A stretch of 64,000 nt of DNA from Hesseltinella vesiculosa (Eukaryota > Mucoromycota > Mucoromycetes > Mucorales > Cunninghamellaceae): NCBI GenBank assembly GCA_002104935.1, contig MCGT01000032.1:186001-250000 (forward strand), read 5' to 3'. A model generated the notes under the pieces. It searched no databases. It was given only the letters and a program-made list of their open reading frames with translations, and had not been told where the DNA came from. Position numbers and translations under genes: made by a program. Below, one piece after another: positions 1 to 12,726 of this stretch; within the stretch, counting starts at the first letter, position 1, and each line of letters starts with the position of its first letter.

Positions 1-1
1 G

Positions 2-1260
2 TTGGACAACCGTCACTTGGTGCTCCGTACCGAGACTTATGCTTCGATCTTCCGTGCCCGTGCAAAGGTGATCAAGGCTTTCCGTGACCACTATGAATCT
101 CGTGGCTACACTGAAGTCACACCTCCTTGTATGGTACAAACCCAGGTCGAAGGTGGCTCCACTCTGTTCGAATTCAACTACTATGGTGAAAACGCCTACC
201 TGACTCAATCCTCCCAGCTTTACCTTGAAACCTGTTTGCCTGCTCTTGGCGATGTATTCTGTCTGGCCGAATCTTACCGTGCCGAAAAGTCACACACCCG
301 CCGCCACTTGTCGGAATACTCCCACTTGGAAGCCGAAATGGCCTTTGTCAGCTTTGACCAATTCTTGGAGCGTCTGGAAGATATGATCTGTGACACAATC
401 GACCGTGTCTGGGCCGACGCTCCCACACGTGAGCTGATCGAACAGCTCAACCCTACTTTCCAACCCCCCTCGCGCCCCTTTATGCGCATGAAGTATGCTG
501 ATGCCATCACTTACCTTAAGGAACATGACATCAAAAAGGAAGATGGTTCCTACTATCAATTTGGCGAAGATATCCCTGAAGCCCCCGAACGGGCCATGAC
601 CGACCAAATCAACCGTCCCATCTTCTTGACCCATTTCCCTGCTCATATCAAGGCCTTTTACATGCAACGCTGTCCCGATGACCGTGAAGTCACTGAATCT
701 GTTGATGTCTTGATGCCTGGTGTTGGTGAAATCGTCGGTGGTTCCATGAGAATGGACAATTTGGTAAGTTTCTGCCTCTCTTTTTTGACTCCCCTTTTTC
801 ACTTTCCCCCCAACCTTTCTTTTTTTTCCCTTGCCCTTTAATCTCCCTTCAATCATCTTCCCCTGGACTTTATCTTCGATCACTTTTTATCGGGCCAGCT
901 CTGCCACGCTATACTGCTTTGAGCTTTACTTAGCCTCCCCCCCCCCATCTCTCTTTTTTTGATCTCGGTACTTTTTGGTACAATGACATCGTCCAACCCC
1001 ATTCCACTTTTTTTCATGCAATGCAAATAGGCTTACCAAAAAAATTTTCACGTTAATAGGACGAATTGGTGGCTGCTTATAAGAAGGAAGGTATCGATCC
1101 CACTCCTTATTACTGGTACACTGATCAACGCAAGTATGGTACTAGCCCTCACGGCGGGTATGGTCTTGGCGTGGAACGTTTCTTAGCATGGCTGCTTAAC
1201 CGTTACACCGTTCGTGACACTTCGTTGTATCCTCGTTATCCTGGCCGCTGTGCTCCTTAG
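2..1260 (+). CDS. asparaginyl-tRNA synthetase, cytosolic, C-terminal part (5' end outside window)
   Basis: Class II aminoacyl-tRNA synthetase that charges tRNA-Asn in the cytosol. Reading is open from base 2, so the start and the N-terminal anticodon-binding domain lie upstream of the window. Two exons are visible, 2-763 and 1060-1260; the junction (GTAAGT donor, TTAATAG acceptor) restores the sequence [17 protein letters not shown]. Class II signatures are present: motif 1 region ([20 protein letters not shown]), motif 2 (FRAE-type [17 protein letters not shown]) and motif 3 ([15 protein letters not shown]). The end [12 protein letters not shown] is typical of eukaryotic AsnRS (yeast DED81/human NARS1). 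The order and length of the visible part match the family. The identification is firm; only the missing N-terminus limits it. Confidence 0.95.
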
Positions 1261-2762
1261 AGAAAGGCACGCACCATTTTACCTCACCTTTTTTTCATCT
1301 ATCCCATATTCTTGAAAGGCAATCATTAAAAAAATCATGTTTCCCCGGTTCACAGCCTTTTTTTAGCCGGTCAAGCCTAAATGACAAAGGCAATTTCCCT
1401 TGCTGCCTCCTCTTTTTTGTTTTCTCCTTTTTTTCCACGATGAAAACTTCCCCTTCCCTCCTTGTTTTATTTCTTTTTACATAATAATTTTCCAGCATAG
1501 CCGCCAATGTTTTTTATACTCGTGTTGTCTCCTGTTGTTGTTATCTAAGCAGCCTACTCTTGCTGATGGCACGTCAAGTGATGTGTTTCTTAAACACGGC
1601 TAAAAAATTAAATCGACCCACTCTAAAAGACCACTCCCTTTTTATTCAGTTAAATGAAAATGCACCACTTTTTCCACGCGCTGTTGTCCCTAAACTTTTT
1701 TACATGTACGCAAACCCTCTCCACTTTTTTTCAAACAACTCCTCATGTTAATATTAAGACTGCCCGTGGAGACCTCGTTCCTTCTCACAACAACAACAAA
1801 ATGACATCAAGGCCAAACCTCCTCTTTGGGTGTATGTGACTTCTCCTTCGACACTGACTTGCTAAAGAAAAAAAAAAGGCGGGATTAATGAAAAAAAAAA
1901 GGGTTCAAAAAGTAAAAAGTCACGCTGAAAGACTCTAGAATAAATTGGAAGCCCAATTATGCCCATTGTCCCTCTCTCTGTCTCTGTGTCATTTGTGGAT
2001 ATGCTCCCCCCCCCCTTCTCTTTCTCTTACTTCCAAAATAAAAAACAATAAGGAAATAAACATTCGCAGTTAATGTTGAAGCCACTTTCCATTTTGGACC
2101 ATGTTTCCATTCATGCGGTTGTCAATTAGAACAATCAAGCGTTATCCTGTTTCATTATTGGGGGTGAAAAAGAAAGAAATGATCGACTGTAGAAAAAAGC
2201 GGGGGCCACTCGACCCACAATAAAGTGCTGGGTTTTAAAAACAGACAGCGGTGGTCCGATCGCATTAAACCAAATATGGCAATCTGCGAGGCATCCACTT
2301 CAAGGAGCAAAAAGGAAAAATAAAGTTTTTTTTTTTAAAAAAAAAAAGGAGAAAGGAGGCTCTCTCAAGGAGTTGGTGAAAAGGCACACGCATGAGCCAA
2401 AAAAAAAAAAAAAAAAAAAGTGGAAAAGAAAATGTCGATGGCTGATGATCGATCGAGGGCAAAAGACATGTCTATTTCCAAACCGTTTGTGTTGCGCCGC
2501 TTTGACCAATTGTGTTTTCCCTTGATCTTGACAACTTTTCGAGGCCGAAACCCCAGTTTTTTTGTTTTTGTTCTATCTTTTTACTGCTGTAACACAATTA
2601 TATCGTCAAGAAGTTTATGATTATGACTTGGAACCAGGAAAAAAGAAAAGAAAAAAAACTCCTCGAAAAAAGTGCTACACACGAGCAATCATCCATTTTG
2701 TCATTTCACTTGTATGCTCCCCCTTTTTTTTTTTTGGTGACCTCCTTGAAGTGAAAAAAAAG
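1261..2762. other. intergenic spacer, A/T homopolymer-rich
   Basis: About 1.5 kb with no convincing coding sequence, RNA gene or transposon end on either strand. It is dominated by runs of A and T, including a 19-base A run near 2401 and C runs near 2005. Short open frames here are simple-sequence artefacts. It presumably holds the 3' UTR of the AsnRS gene and the promoter of the downstream zinc-finger gene. Confidence 0.6.
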
Positions 2763-2772
2763 GTATAAAAAG
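2763..2772 (+). promoter_or_regulatory. TATA-like element upstream of the C2H2 gene
   Basis: A TATAAAAAG motif lies about 105 bases upstream of the predicted start codon of the zinc-finger gene, followed by a T- and C-rich leader. Position and sequence fit a core promoter; the role is inferred only. Confidence 0.4.
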
Positions 2773-2869
2773 AGCCAGTCATGTCATTTTTTAACTTTTT
2801 ATTCAATTTCATTTCCTACCTTTAAAACTTTATTTTCCCTGGCCTTCTCCCCCACAAAACATCTTCATC

Positions 2870-3496
2870 ATGCAAAAGAAACCCAGCTCTACAGCACAAC
2901 GTCGCTACAAGTGCACCATGTGCACCAAGGCATTCTTCCGTTTGGAACACCGCACGCGTCATATTCGGACCCACACGGGTGAAAAGCCTCATCCTTGCAC
3001 ATTCCCTGGCTGTGGAAAACGATTTTCTCGGTCGGATGAGCTGACACGACACTCACGCACCCATAACCCTGGTAACCAGCGCCAACAACAACAACAACGC
3101 CATCAACTCTTGCGCAAGTCGTCACCTAATGCTTACCCATACCCCAGCTTCTCACCCTCTTATCATCCTGCTCATGTGCTACGCGCCCCGCCCACGCCCA
3201 TGTCCCCTCCTCATGCTGACTACTCACAAAAACTGTCTCCTATCACAGCCATCTCCTTGCCACCCAGTCCAGCCCTGTCCACTTGCACTTCCACTGACTC
3301 TGCCAGTCTTGATATACCTCGCATGTCCCATTCGGATGTTGTCCGTCGGTCCTTCTTTGTTGAGCCATTGGCCGATCACAATCCTCGCCGATGGTCTTCA
3401 ACATTCAATGTCTTGCCTCTGCCCATTCTTGAAAAGCCTCTCCGGCCTATGGAACGCCCAACCTTGCCCTCTATCCATTCATTACTTCTTTGCTAA
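2870..3496 (+). CDS. C2H2 zinc-finger transcription factor, Mig1/CreA type
   Basis: Predicted sequence-specific DNA-binding repressor, 208 aa, single exon. Residues about 12-66 form two adjacent C2H2 fingers: [21 protein letters not shown], linker TGEKPH, then [23 protein letters not shown]. The RLEHRTRH and RSDELTRH recognition helices are those of the fungal Mig1/CreA carbon-catabolite repressors, which bind GC-rich SYGGRG-type sites. The remainder is Gln-, Ser- and Pro-rich low-complexity sequence without a recognisable domain. The protein is much shorter than CreA/Mig1 (about 400-500 aa), so it may be a paralog controlling another regulon. The start is the first ATG, just after a pyrimidine-rich leader. 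The DNA-binding type is secure; a role in glucose repression is inference. Confidence 0.85.
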   Translation: MQKKPSSTAQRRYKCTMCTKAFFRLEHRTRHIRTHTGEKPHPCTFPGCGKRFSRSDELTRHSRTHNPGNQRQQQQQRHQLLRKSSPNAYPYPSFSPSYHPAHVLRAPPTPMSPPHADYSQKLSPITAISLPPSPALSTCTSTDSASLDIPRMSHSDVVRRSFFVEPLADHNPRRWSSTFNVLPLPILEKPLRPMERPTLPSIHSLLLC

Positions 3497-5405
3497 GCCC
3501 ATCTTCTCATGAATCCTCTTTTTTTGTTTGTGTAATATACCACTTTCTCTACAGACACACCCATGCCCTTCTTTTTTTATTCTCCATATACTGTCTCAAA
3601 AAAAATCTTGGTTGCTGGATTTTTTTCTTGGTTCTTGTTCTTAGTGTCCTTTTCTCCTTTTTATTATTAGCACACTTCTGGAGATACAGATTTTAATAAA
3701 GCACAACCCTATAGTCATGATACCTTTTTTTCCTGCTGCCCTGCATCTTCAAAAGGAGTTACCAAAATATAAAGGGGGAGACAGTGGAGGCGGCTAATAA
3801 TTGTGACAGAGAGGAGGGAAAACAAAATTGGGGGGGATGCAAGGCGGTCCCCGAAGCAACACCACAGTATTGGTGCCTCGTGCTTTTTTTGGGAGCTCGT
3901 AAAAACACGATTACAACAATCAAGTTGTTCACATGATGCGTATGCTTGATGATTTCCTTTTTATTCTTCCTGTTATCAATCTAAACTGTAGGTGAATCAG
4001 AAAACCCTTTTTTCATGCACTCGACAACATGCTTCTCACAGACCAAAAAGAAACATGAATGCATTATCGTTTTGACCAAACAGCATGTTTTTTTGCATGA
4101 ACACGCCTACGGTCCCGATACTTTAAATTCCGCCACGGCGGCTTGATCCCGTTTGCCCAAAAACCTTGTGCACTGTGGAGAGCACTCTTTTTTAGATGGG
4201 CTTTTTTTGCCTCGTTTTAATCAAAGCTCCCTTTCACATCTCAATTGCAGGAAAAAAGGAGTTCCCTGTTCCAAAAATCACCAAGCATAACCTATTGCTT
4301 TAAGTTAACAAGGTAGTTCATTGTATGTGCAGCAACGTACTCCTTCATGCCAAAAAAAAAAAAAAAAAGCGTGCGTGCTGTGCGTGTGTTTTCCTTTATT
4401 TCAACCCTCAAACCCTTCTTGTTTATCGAATCCTCGGTGGAATGGTTAAACTGCATTTCCATTGTCAAAAAAAAAAAGGATCAGCTGTGAAAATGGAAAT
4501 GAGAAGGAAAGGGACGCTTCTTTTGATCTGCAGATAAGAAATAGGACAAATCAGACGACAAGTCCGAGTGATTCCATTTTGGCAGTAAAAGAAAACCGTC
4601 AAGGTGAACACGCTTGAAAAAGGGAATCCAAAAGAGGAGGCTCAGAGTGGGGGAGCAAAAAAAGACATTGGAGAAGCATTTGGGGACATGAATTCTAAAA
4701 CAAGTTTAAAAACGACACCTTTTTTAGCAAGACACCCAGGGGGTCAAGGTTCTTTGATCATGGAGACATAATGATCGACCCTTAAAAAAGGGGTTTTCCA
4801 ACCCATTCAAAAGGAAATGACGTTGAGGTGATACAAACCGCGGCCCTACCACTTCATCCGAAATGGCTCTGCAAAAAAAATTAAATAAAACTTGCGTCAA
4901 AAAAGAGAGAGTTGTATATTGTGTGCGCGTGTGCCTATTCCTATTGCTCTTACAGTAAACAAGAATAAACAGCTTCTCATTGCTTCCCGGTGGTTGGGCT
5001 TGGAAAAAAATAGGGAGGGGGATTCTTGACCAGAGAAATAAAATCTTACAGAGAATTCTCTATTCTTAAATCCTGAACAACCAAGGGACTTGTGTTTTTG
5101 GCGCGTTAAAACTAGGGCGTGGTTGCATGATCCTTGGAACATGTCTTTGGAACAACCTTGGTTATATAGAAAACCGGTTTTTTATTGTGGGGCGACATAT
5201 CGATAACTCAAAAAACACCCCTTCTTTTCTGTTGGCTCCTACTGAACCACCATGGTGGGTCGCTTAATCTCCTTTTTTTTCCACGCACACACTGGATTTC
5301 TTTTTTTAATATTTTATTCGTGCTGTTATTTTCAACGTGTCAAAAAAAGAAGCCATACATACATAAACCCTGGTACAATGAGGCTGAAAAAGAAATAGGA
5401 GTCAT
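3497..5405. other. intergenic spacer between convergent genes
   Basis: About 1.9 kb between the ends of the zinc-finger gene and the proteasome gene. It contains many A and T runs, for example near 4350 and 4468, but no supported gene, RNA or transposon end. Confidence 0.5.
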
Positions 5406-7260
<1,855 letters not shown>

Positions 7261-7637
7261 ATTTCGAACCTTTGACTAAGATTTTGGCTGGAAGACTGCC
7301 TATCTTGTCTGCCCACCTTTTTTTTTTTTTTCCTTTTCCTTCCATTCGCTTTCTTCTTCTTCTTCATCTGGTATGCCTGTCGCTAAATCATCGAAAATTT
7401 GATATCCACCAATCCACTCCACGTTTTTCATAAATCTGCCATAGGACGAGGGGTACTAATGGTGAAAAACACATACTTCTAAGCAATTTCCAAAAACAAT
7501 AAGAAAAAAAAGCGGCCATCCAAAATAGGACTCTGTCCATACCTTCGTGAATGCCAGCGCTCTGAAGGTAGCATGGTGATAATCGTTGATGGTTAAAATA
7601 AATGGCACCCCTAGCATATGTGAAGCGTAGTTATATA

Positions 7638-7675
7638 CCGTGCCCCAAAAAATTGTTACAATGTTCGGAGTTTTT
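7638..7675 (+). repeat. left terminal inverted repeat of the Tc1 element
   Basis: 38 bp, perfect reverse complement of 9239-9276. The outermost bases CCGTG directly follow a TA dinucleotide, as in Tc1-clade elements (TA then CAGTG in Tc1). Confidence 0.95.
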
Positions 7676-7993
7676 TTATTTAGTTGCATGAATCTCATTC
7701 TCAGTTTATTCAATACCATCCATTTTGATGTCCTTAATACTCCTATATAATAGCTTCCAAATGATATATAATATGTGTCGTTATCATGTGTACGTGTCGA
7801 GTTATGCTACATCAAAAAAAAGCAGTCATTGTAACAATTTTTTGGGTTGTGCTGTGGCTTGCAAAAAAAGGTCGTTTTTTTGTTTTTTTTTTGTTTTTTC
7901 TCCCCTTTTTTTTTTCCTACCACTTTATATTAGTCTACTGAAAGGTAAAAAGGTCAATGCATGTTAATCTAATGTCTGTCTTGTTCGTAACTA

Positions 7994-9043
7994 ATGCTCC
8001 ATTACATTAGACATCATGAAATCAATCAGCATTCAAAAAAAAACGATATCGAGTCTTTATTACGAAACAACGACAACAACCTGTCTGTACGTGCTATGGC
8101 TGCTCGTACAGGCGTGTCAACTGCCACCATCAGTCGCATTGCCTCGCAATTAGGCATTGCATTGACCAAGAAGGCTGGCCGCCCAAGCAAGATCAGTGAT
8201 GGTACAGCTCGGTTTTTGTTCCGTGAGGTCGAAACTGGCAAGTACACCACTGCCACAGCTGCTTCCAAGGTAGTCAACGCCAACTACGACGTCAAGGTCC
8301 ATCCACAGACGATTCGCAACTTAATGCGCAACAATGGCATGATCTCCAAACGCAAGGAGATCACCCCCGCAATCTCGCCATTGGTCAAACGCAAGCGCAT
8401 TGAGTTTGCGAAGAAGTATCTGGAGTGGACTGAAGCCGACTGGGACAACGTTGTCTTCACTGACGAGTCCAAGATCAACCTCCTTGGCTCTGATGGGAAG
8501 CAATGGTTCTGGAAGCAGGCTGGTCAGCCTACGCGTGAACATGGCAAGATCCGAAAAAAGAAGTTTGGTGGCGGCAGTGTCATGGTGTGGGGCGCCATAA
8601 CTGGTCATGGCGTTGGGTTCCTTGCCAGGATTGAGGGGAACATGGACACCGACCTCTTCCTGACCATCATGGAGGACGACTACCTCAAAACCTTGAAGTG
8701 GTACGAGATGGATATCAAGCGGACCTTCTTGTTGCAGGACTCTGACCCCAAGCACACTGCCAAGGCCTCACAAGAATGGTACAAGAAGAAAGGTGTCAAG
8801 GTCCTTGACTGGCCCACCAACTCTCCTGACCTCAATCCTATTGAAAACGTGTGGGCAAAGGTCAAACAACTGCTTGCTGCCTACGACAAGCCCCCCACTG
8901 GTACGCATGACCTTTGGGACCGTCTTCAAGACGTGTGGGAGCTCCCTGAAGTTTCTGACCTTTGCAAAAAGGTTGTTCACAGCATGCCCGCCGTCTACAA
9001 GCGGTTCTTGATGCCAAAGGTGATGTCACCAAGTATTGAATAA
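7994..9043 (+). CDS. Tc1-type transposase
   Basis: 349-aa transposase that cuts and inserts the surrounding element at TA dinucleotides. The N-terminal half has a bipartite paired-like helix-turn-helix region: SVRAMAARTGVSTATISRIA near residues 31-50, a GRPSK AT-hook-like linker near 62-66, then the second HTH with TIRNLMRNNG. The catalytic domain follows with VVFTDESKI (first Asp), LLQDSDPKHTA (second Asp) and SPDLNPIENVWA (Glu). There are 34 residues between the second Asp and the Glu, so this is DD34E, the Tc1 signature. Length is normal for the family, there is no stop or frameshift, and codon use resembles an intact gene. It lies centred between the terminal repeats. Nothing indicates host domestication. 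Confidence 0.95.
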   Translation: MLHYIRHHEINQHSKKNDIESLLRNNDNNLSVRAMAARTGVSTATISRIASQLGIALTKKAGRPSKISDGTARFLFREVETGKYTTATAASKVVNANYDVKVHPQTIRNLMRNNGMISKRKEITPAISPLVKRKRIEFAKKYLEWTEADWDNVVFTDESKINLLGSDGKQWFWKQAGQPTREHGKIRKKKFGGGSVMVWGAITGHGVGFLARIEGNMDTDLFLTIMEDDYLKTLKWYEMDIKRTFLLQDSDPKHTAKASQEWYKKKGVKVLDWPTNSPDLNPIENVWAKVKQLLAAYDKPPTGTHDLWDRLQDVWELPEVSDLCKKVVHSMPAVYKRFLMPKVMSPSIE

Positions 9044-9238
9044 AAAAAACAGTTGGGCTTTAACTCAGCCAAAAAATTGTTACAATGTGTGTTTTTTTTC
9101 AAACCAGCATTACTCGAGATCTATCCAACTGAGTGAAGATATTTTTATATGTATAGAAAGCTATTTAACAACACTATCAAATATATAAAAGATAGTGATT
9201 ATGGTACTGTTGATAACGAGAGAGGTTGGTGCAAAGAC

Positions 9239-9276
9239 AAAAACTCCGAACATTGTAACAATTTTTTGGGGCACGG
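9239..9276 (-). repeat. right terminal inverted repeat of the Tc1 element
   Basis: 38 bp, perfect reverse complement of the left end, followed by the duplicated TA. Confidence 0.95.
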
Positions 9277-9278
9277 TA

Positions 9279-10696
9279 TATGTCTGTGCACCATATCACA
9301 TAGGCTTACCGTCGACCAAGTTTTGGCGTAATGCCCTGTCCAAAATTTAAACTCATCCAGTAAGCCCTCCACCTCCCAACAGCTCTCCTCAGCAAAATGT
9401 GTACGTGTATAGACATCACTTCAGGGCATGTGTCTTTTGACTACATTTATGTAGAAATGGAAAGGACCGTCCACCAGCACCGCCGCTTCGATCGAAAGGT
9501 AAAAAAAAACATTAGCAGCCAGGACGACAGCGATAGAGAAGTGAGAGTTTACTCTCACATAAACCCACAAATGATGCCTTCAAACATCAGCAATAGTAAA
9601 AAGTAAAAAAAAAACGACGGAGGCTACTCAAATCACTCTGATCAAGCCAGGGTACGCTGTTTTATGAACAAAATGCGCTCATTTTTGAAAAAAAAACTAC
9701 CAAAAATCACGTTGATCAAGCCAGGACACACTGATTTACTCTCATTTTGAAAAAAAAAAATCCTCAGGACACGGGTGAAAACAGTCAAAATCTGAAGAAG
9801 CAACTCGGGAGCTGAAAGCAGGTGCATCCCAGGTTCAATAAAAAACCCATATTTAGACATGGCAAGAAAAGTGTCAATTTTAAGCAAATACTTGCCTTCA
9901 AAGGGAATTTAAATAATTGTGAGCGATATATTTTTCTTTATTTGGGGAGTGGATTTTTTGAAAATATACTTTCCTAAAAAGTATAATTGCTACTTTTTTA
10001 GAAAGTATATTTTCAAAAAATCCACTCCCCAAATAAAGAAAAATATATCGCTCACAATTATTTAAATTCCCTTTGAAGGCAAGTATTTGCTTAAAATTGA
10101 CACTTTTCTTGCCATGTCTAAATATGGGTTTTTTATTGAACCTGGGATGCACCTGCTTTCAGCTCCCGAGTTGCTTCTTCAGATTTTGACTGTTTTCACC
10201 CGTGTCCTGAGGATTTTTTTTTTTCAAAATGAGAGTAAATCAGTGTGTCCTGGCTTGATCAACGTGATTTTTGGTAGTTTTTTTTTCAAAAATGAGCGCA
10301 TTTTGTTCATAAAACAGCGTACCCTGGCTTGATCAGAGTGATTTGAGTAGCCTCCGTCGTTTTTTTTTTACTTTTTACTATTGCTGATGTTTGAAGGCAT
10401 CATTTGTGGGTTTATGTGAGAGTAAACTCTCACTTCTCTATCGCTGTCGTCCTGGCTGCTAATGTTTTTTTTTACCTTTCGATCGAAGCGGCGGTGCTGG
10501 TGGACGGTCCTTTCCATTTCTACATAAATGTAGTCAAAAGACACATGCCCTGAAGTGATGTCTATACACGTACACATTTTGCTGAGGAGAGCTGTTGGGA
10601 GGTGGAGGGCTTACTGGATGAGTTTAAATTTTGGACAGGGCATTACGCCAAAACTTGGTCGACGGTAAGCCTATGTGATATGGTGCACAGACATAT
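9279..10696. repeat. central part of the palindrome
   Basis: The innermost roughly 700 bp of each arm. Open frames of 69 and 81 codons occur in mirror-image copies (9397-9606 with 10368-10577; 9642-9887 with 10087-10332) but have no recognisable motif and contain simple A/T tracts, so they are not called as genes. The strand-pairing potential is extreme: a single-stranded copy would fold into one hairpin. Confidence 0.8.
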
Positions 10697-10989
10697 ATAT
10701 AACTACGCTTCACATATGCTAGGGGTGCCATTTATTTTAACCATCAACGATTATCACCATGCTACCTTCAGAGCGCTGGCATTCACGAAGGTATGGACAG
10801 AGTCCTATTTTGGATGGCCGCTTTTTTTTTTCTTATTGTTTTTGGAAATTGCTTAGCCCAAGCTCACCGATAAGATGTCAAGGAAGTTTGTGTTTTTCAC
10901 CATTAGTACCCCTCGTCCTATGGCAGATTTATGAAAAACGTGGAGTGGATTGGTGGATATCAAATTTTCGATGATTTAGCGACAGGCAT

Positions 10990-11775
10990 ACCAGATGAAG
11001 AAGAAGAAGAAAGCGAATGGAAGGAAAAGGAAAAAAAAAAAAAAGGTGGGCAGACAAGATAGGCAGTCTTCCAGCCAAAATCTTAGTCAAAGGTTCGAAA
11101 TTGGCGCATACGAAAAACCACAGAGCAAAATTGGTCCAAGTCAATTCACGCCAAATTTTGCATACGAGCAAAAAGTGATGAGAAATGCATTAATTAAAAT
11201 GAAATTCTCTCAAACGGCAGAGTGAATTGCTAGAAAGCTGATTGCCAATTGGCTTGTGTGCACCAACCAGGAATCCAAGGCATTGTGCGGAGACTGAATA
11301 TGGCACTCCAAGCAATTTTACATTTAAAAAACCAAAACGCTGTGCAGCACTTTTGAGTGATTGGATTGAAGTGGGATTTTGTATGGAGATGCAAATGCAT
11401 GAATGATGATGGTGCTGAAAAATCCAGGTCGATTGGTGAAGGTCGCCCAGCCAACTTTTGATCAGGTTCGCTTTGACACGTCCGATTGACCAGCTAAAAA
11501 AAATGAAAAATCGGCCATTTTCGCCAGGGAACCCCCCAGGCGATCTAATCAAAGTTGACAGTGCAAAATTGCTCTAAATAAATTCATTCCAAATTTTGCA
11601 AACGAACACAAAATGATGAGAAATGGCATATGACCAACATTACAGCTCTCTCAGACAGCAAAGCGAATAGTCAGAGTGTTGACAAACATGCGCTAGAAAT
11701 GATTATGCAAGCACTTGGATGATTTAGCGGATTGTCCGATTGGCCTGCTAAAAAAAAAATAGAAAAAGCCTGATT
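10990..11775 (+). repeat. dispersed repeat family, copy in right palindrome arm
   Basis: Mirror image of 6640-7260. Carries CCAACTTTTGATCAGGTTCG, TTTGACACGTCCGATTGACC and TCGGCCATTTTCGCCAGGGA, the same hallmark strings as the copies near 24 kb and 39 kb. A further partial unit begins near 11735. An imperfect inverted repeat with GATTCCC and GGGAATC arms lies at about 11771-11798, just at the outer boundary. Confidence 0.75.
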
Positions 11776-11893
11776 CCCGCCAAATGATGGTGGGAATCCT
11801 GATCCGATACTTGATGAGCATTAATATACTGCAGTGTAACTAAAGAAAACCACATGTTTTTCTTTTCGTTTTCTTTCACGTTTCAATTCCAAA

Positions 11894-12334
11894 ATGCTGC
11901 GTTCCACTACCCCTCCTGGTGTTGAGCTGTTCACCCCTGCCCAGCGACGTCCTCGCATCAGTGCTGAGCTGAAAGCTCGACTCGAAAACGCCTATCAGCA
12001 AAACCCAAAGCCCACACGTCAGATCAAGAAACAACTTGCTGAAAAGTTCCAGATGACCGAGAGCAATGTTCATTTTTGGTAAAAATAGATCATACCCTCT
12101 TCCTCGTATTTACTACGGCATTCAGGTTCCAGAATCGGCGTTCAAAGCGAGGCAAGGTATTGTCTGACAATGTGAGTACCAATAAAGTCAAGGCAAAGTA
12201 TAATAAAGCTGTTGAATCCCAAGGTAAGGAAAACTAAAAAAAAAAAAAAAACCGAGACGGGGTTGTCATGTGACATTACACTTCAGTTATGAAGCGTCGA
12301 TACTCATTACTTTACTTTTTATCTACCAAAAACA

Positions 12335-12372
<38 letters not shown>

Positions 12373-12599
12373 GAAACGCAGACGTGCCTACTGCTTTCCA
12401 ACGTCGTTCTTTTGTGCCTCCGTCTTCCTCGGGAATGAGCAGCGCCTTTCACCGGCTGCCTCCTATTTCCACCATTTTTGTCAGCAACTGTTCTTGGCCA
12501 GAAACCCATACTTCCTACATTGTCCCTTACTTTCACCACGAGCCCTTTGGCATGGAGGCCACGTATGTCCAATGGTGTGCCTCGCGTGATATTGTTTAG
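11894..12599 (+). CDS. homeodomain transcription factor
   Basis: Predicted nuclear DNA-binding protein of 166 aa. Three exons: 11894-12078, 12126-12223 and 12382-12599, in consistent phase. The homeodomain spans about residues 17-77: QRRPRISAELKARLENAY (helix 1), PTRQIKKQLAEKF (helix 2), then recognition helix ESNVHFWFQNRRSKRG, which is split by intron 1 inside the invariant Trp codon of WFQNRR. The remainder (about residues 95-166) is not recognised. The protein is short for a fungal homeodomain factor. Intron 2 contains an (AAT)n microsatellite. The gene begins about 120 bp beyond the palindrome, so its promoter may lie within or next to repeat DNA. Homeodomain assignment is firm; target genes are unknown. 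Confidence 0.85.
12337..12372 (+). repeat. (AAT)n microsatellite in intron 2 of the homeodomain gene
   Basis: About 12 tandem AAT/ATA units directly upstream of the predicted 3' splice site (ACGCAG at 12376-12381). Length variation here could alter the distance from branch point to splice site. Confidence 0.9.
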
Positions 12600-12726
12600 A
12601 CCTGCCTTTGGCTGATTCCTTTTTTGGGTCTGTTGGAACAATAAAAAACAAAATTTTTACCTCTCCCTTTTTGATTGACTTAATTCATCACAGTAATCTA
12701 GATACAAAGGGATGGAAAAAGAGAAA

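Larger units (their letters stand above)
7638..9276 (+). mobile_element. intact Tc1/mariner-superfamily transposon (Tc1 clade, DD34E)
   Basis: Element of 1639 bp with perfect 38-bp terminal inverted repeats (7638-7675 and 9239-9276; ends CCGTGCCCC...), a single uninterrupted transposase gene and a TA target duplication. The right palindrome arm (10694-10701) keeps the corresponding empty site with four TA units, whereas the occupied site has three TA units on one side and two on the other, exactly what insertion into TA with duplication predicts. A second, inverted copy of about 20 bp of the terminal repeat sits about 207 bp inside each end (7827-7846 and 9069-9087). Perfect ends and an open transposase suggest recent activity. 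Confidence 0.95.

Noticed and set aside
2265..2509. Poly-Phe/poly-Lys frames in the 1.3-2.8 kb spacer
   Set aside because: Products of A/T homopolymers with no motif or codon bias.
9397..10577. Paired 69- and 81-codon frames around the palindrome centre
   Set aside because: Mirror copies forced by the palindrome; no domain and A/T simple tracts, so not called as genes.
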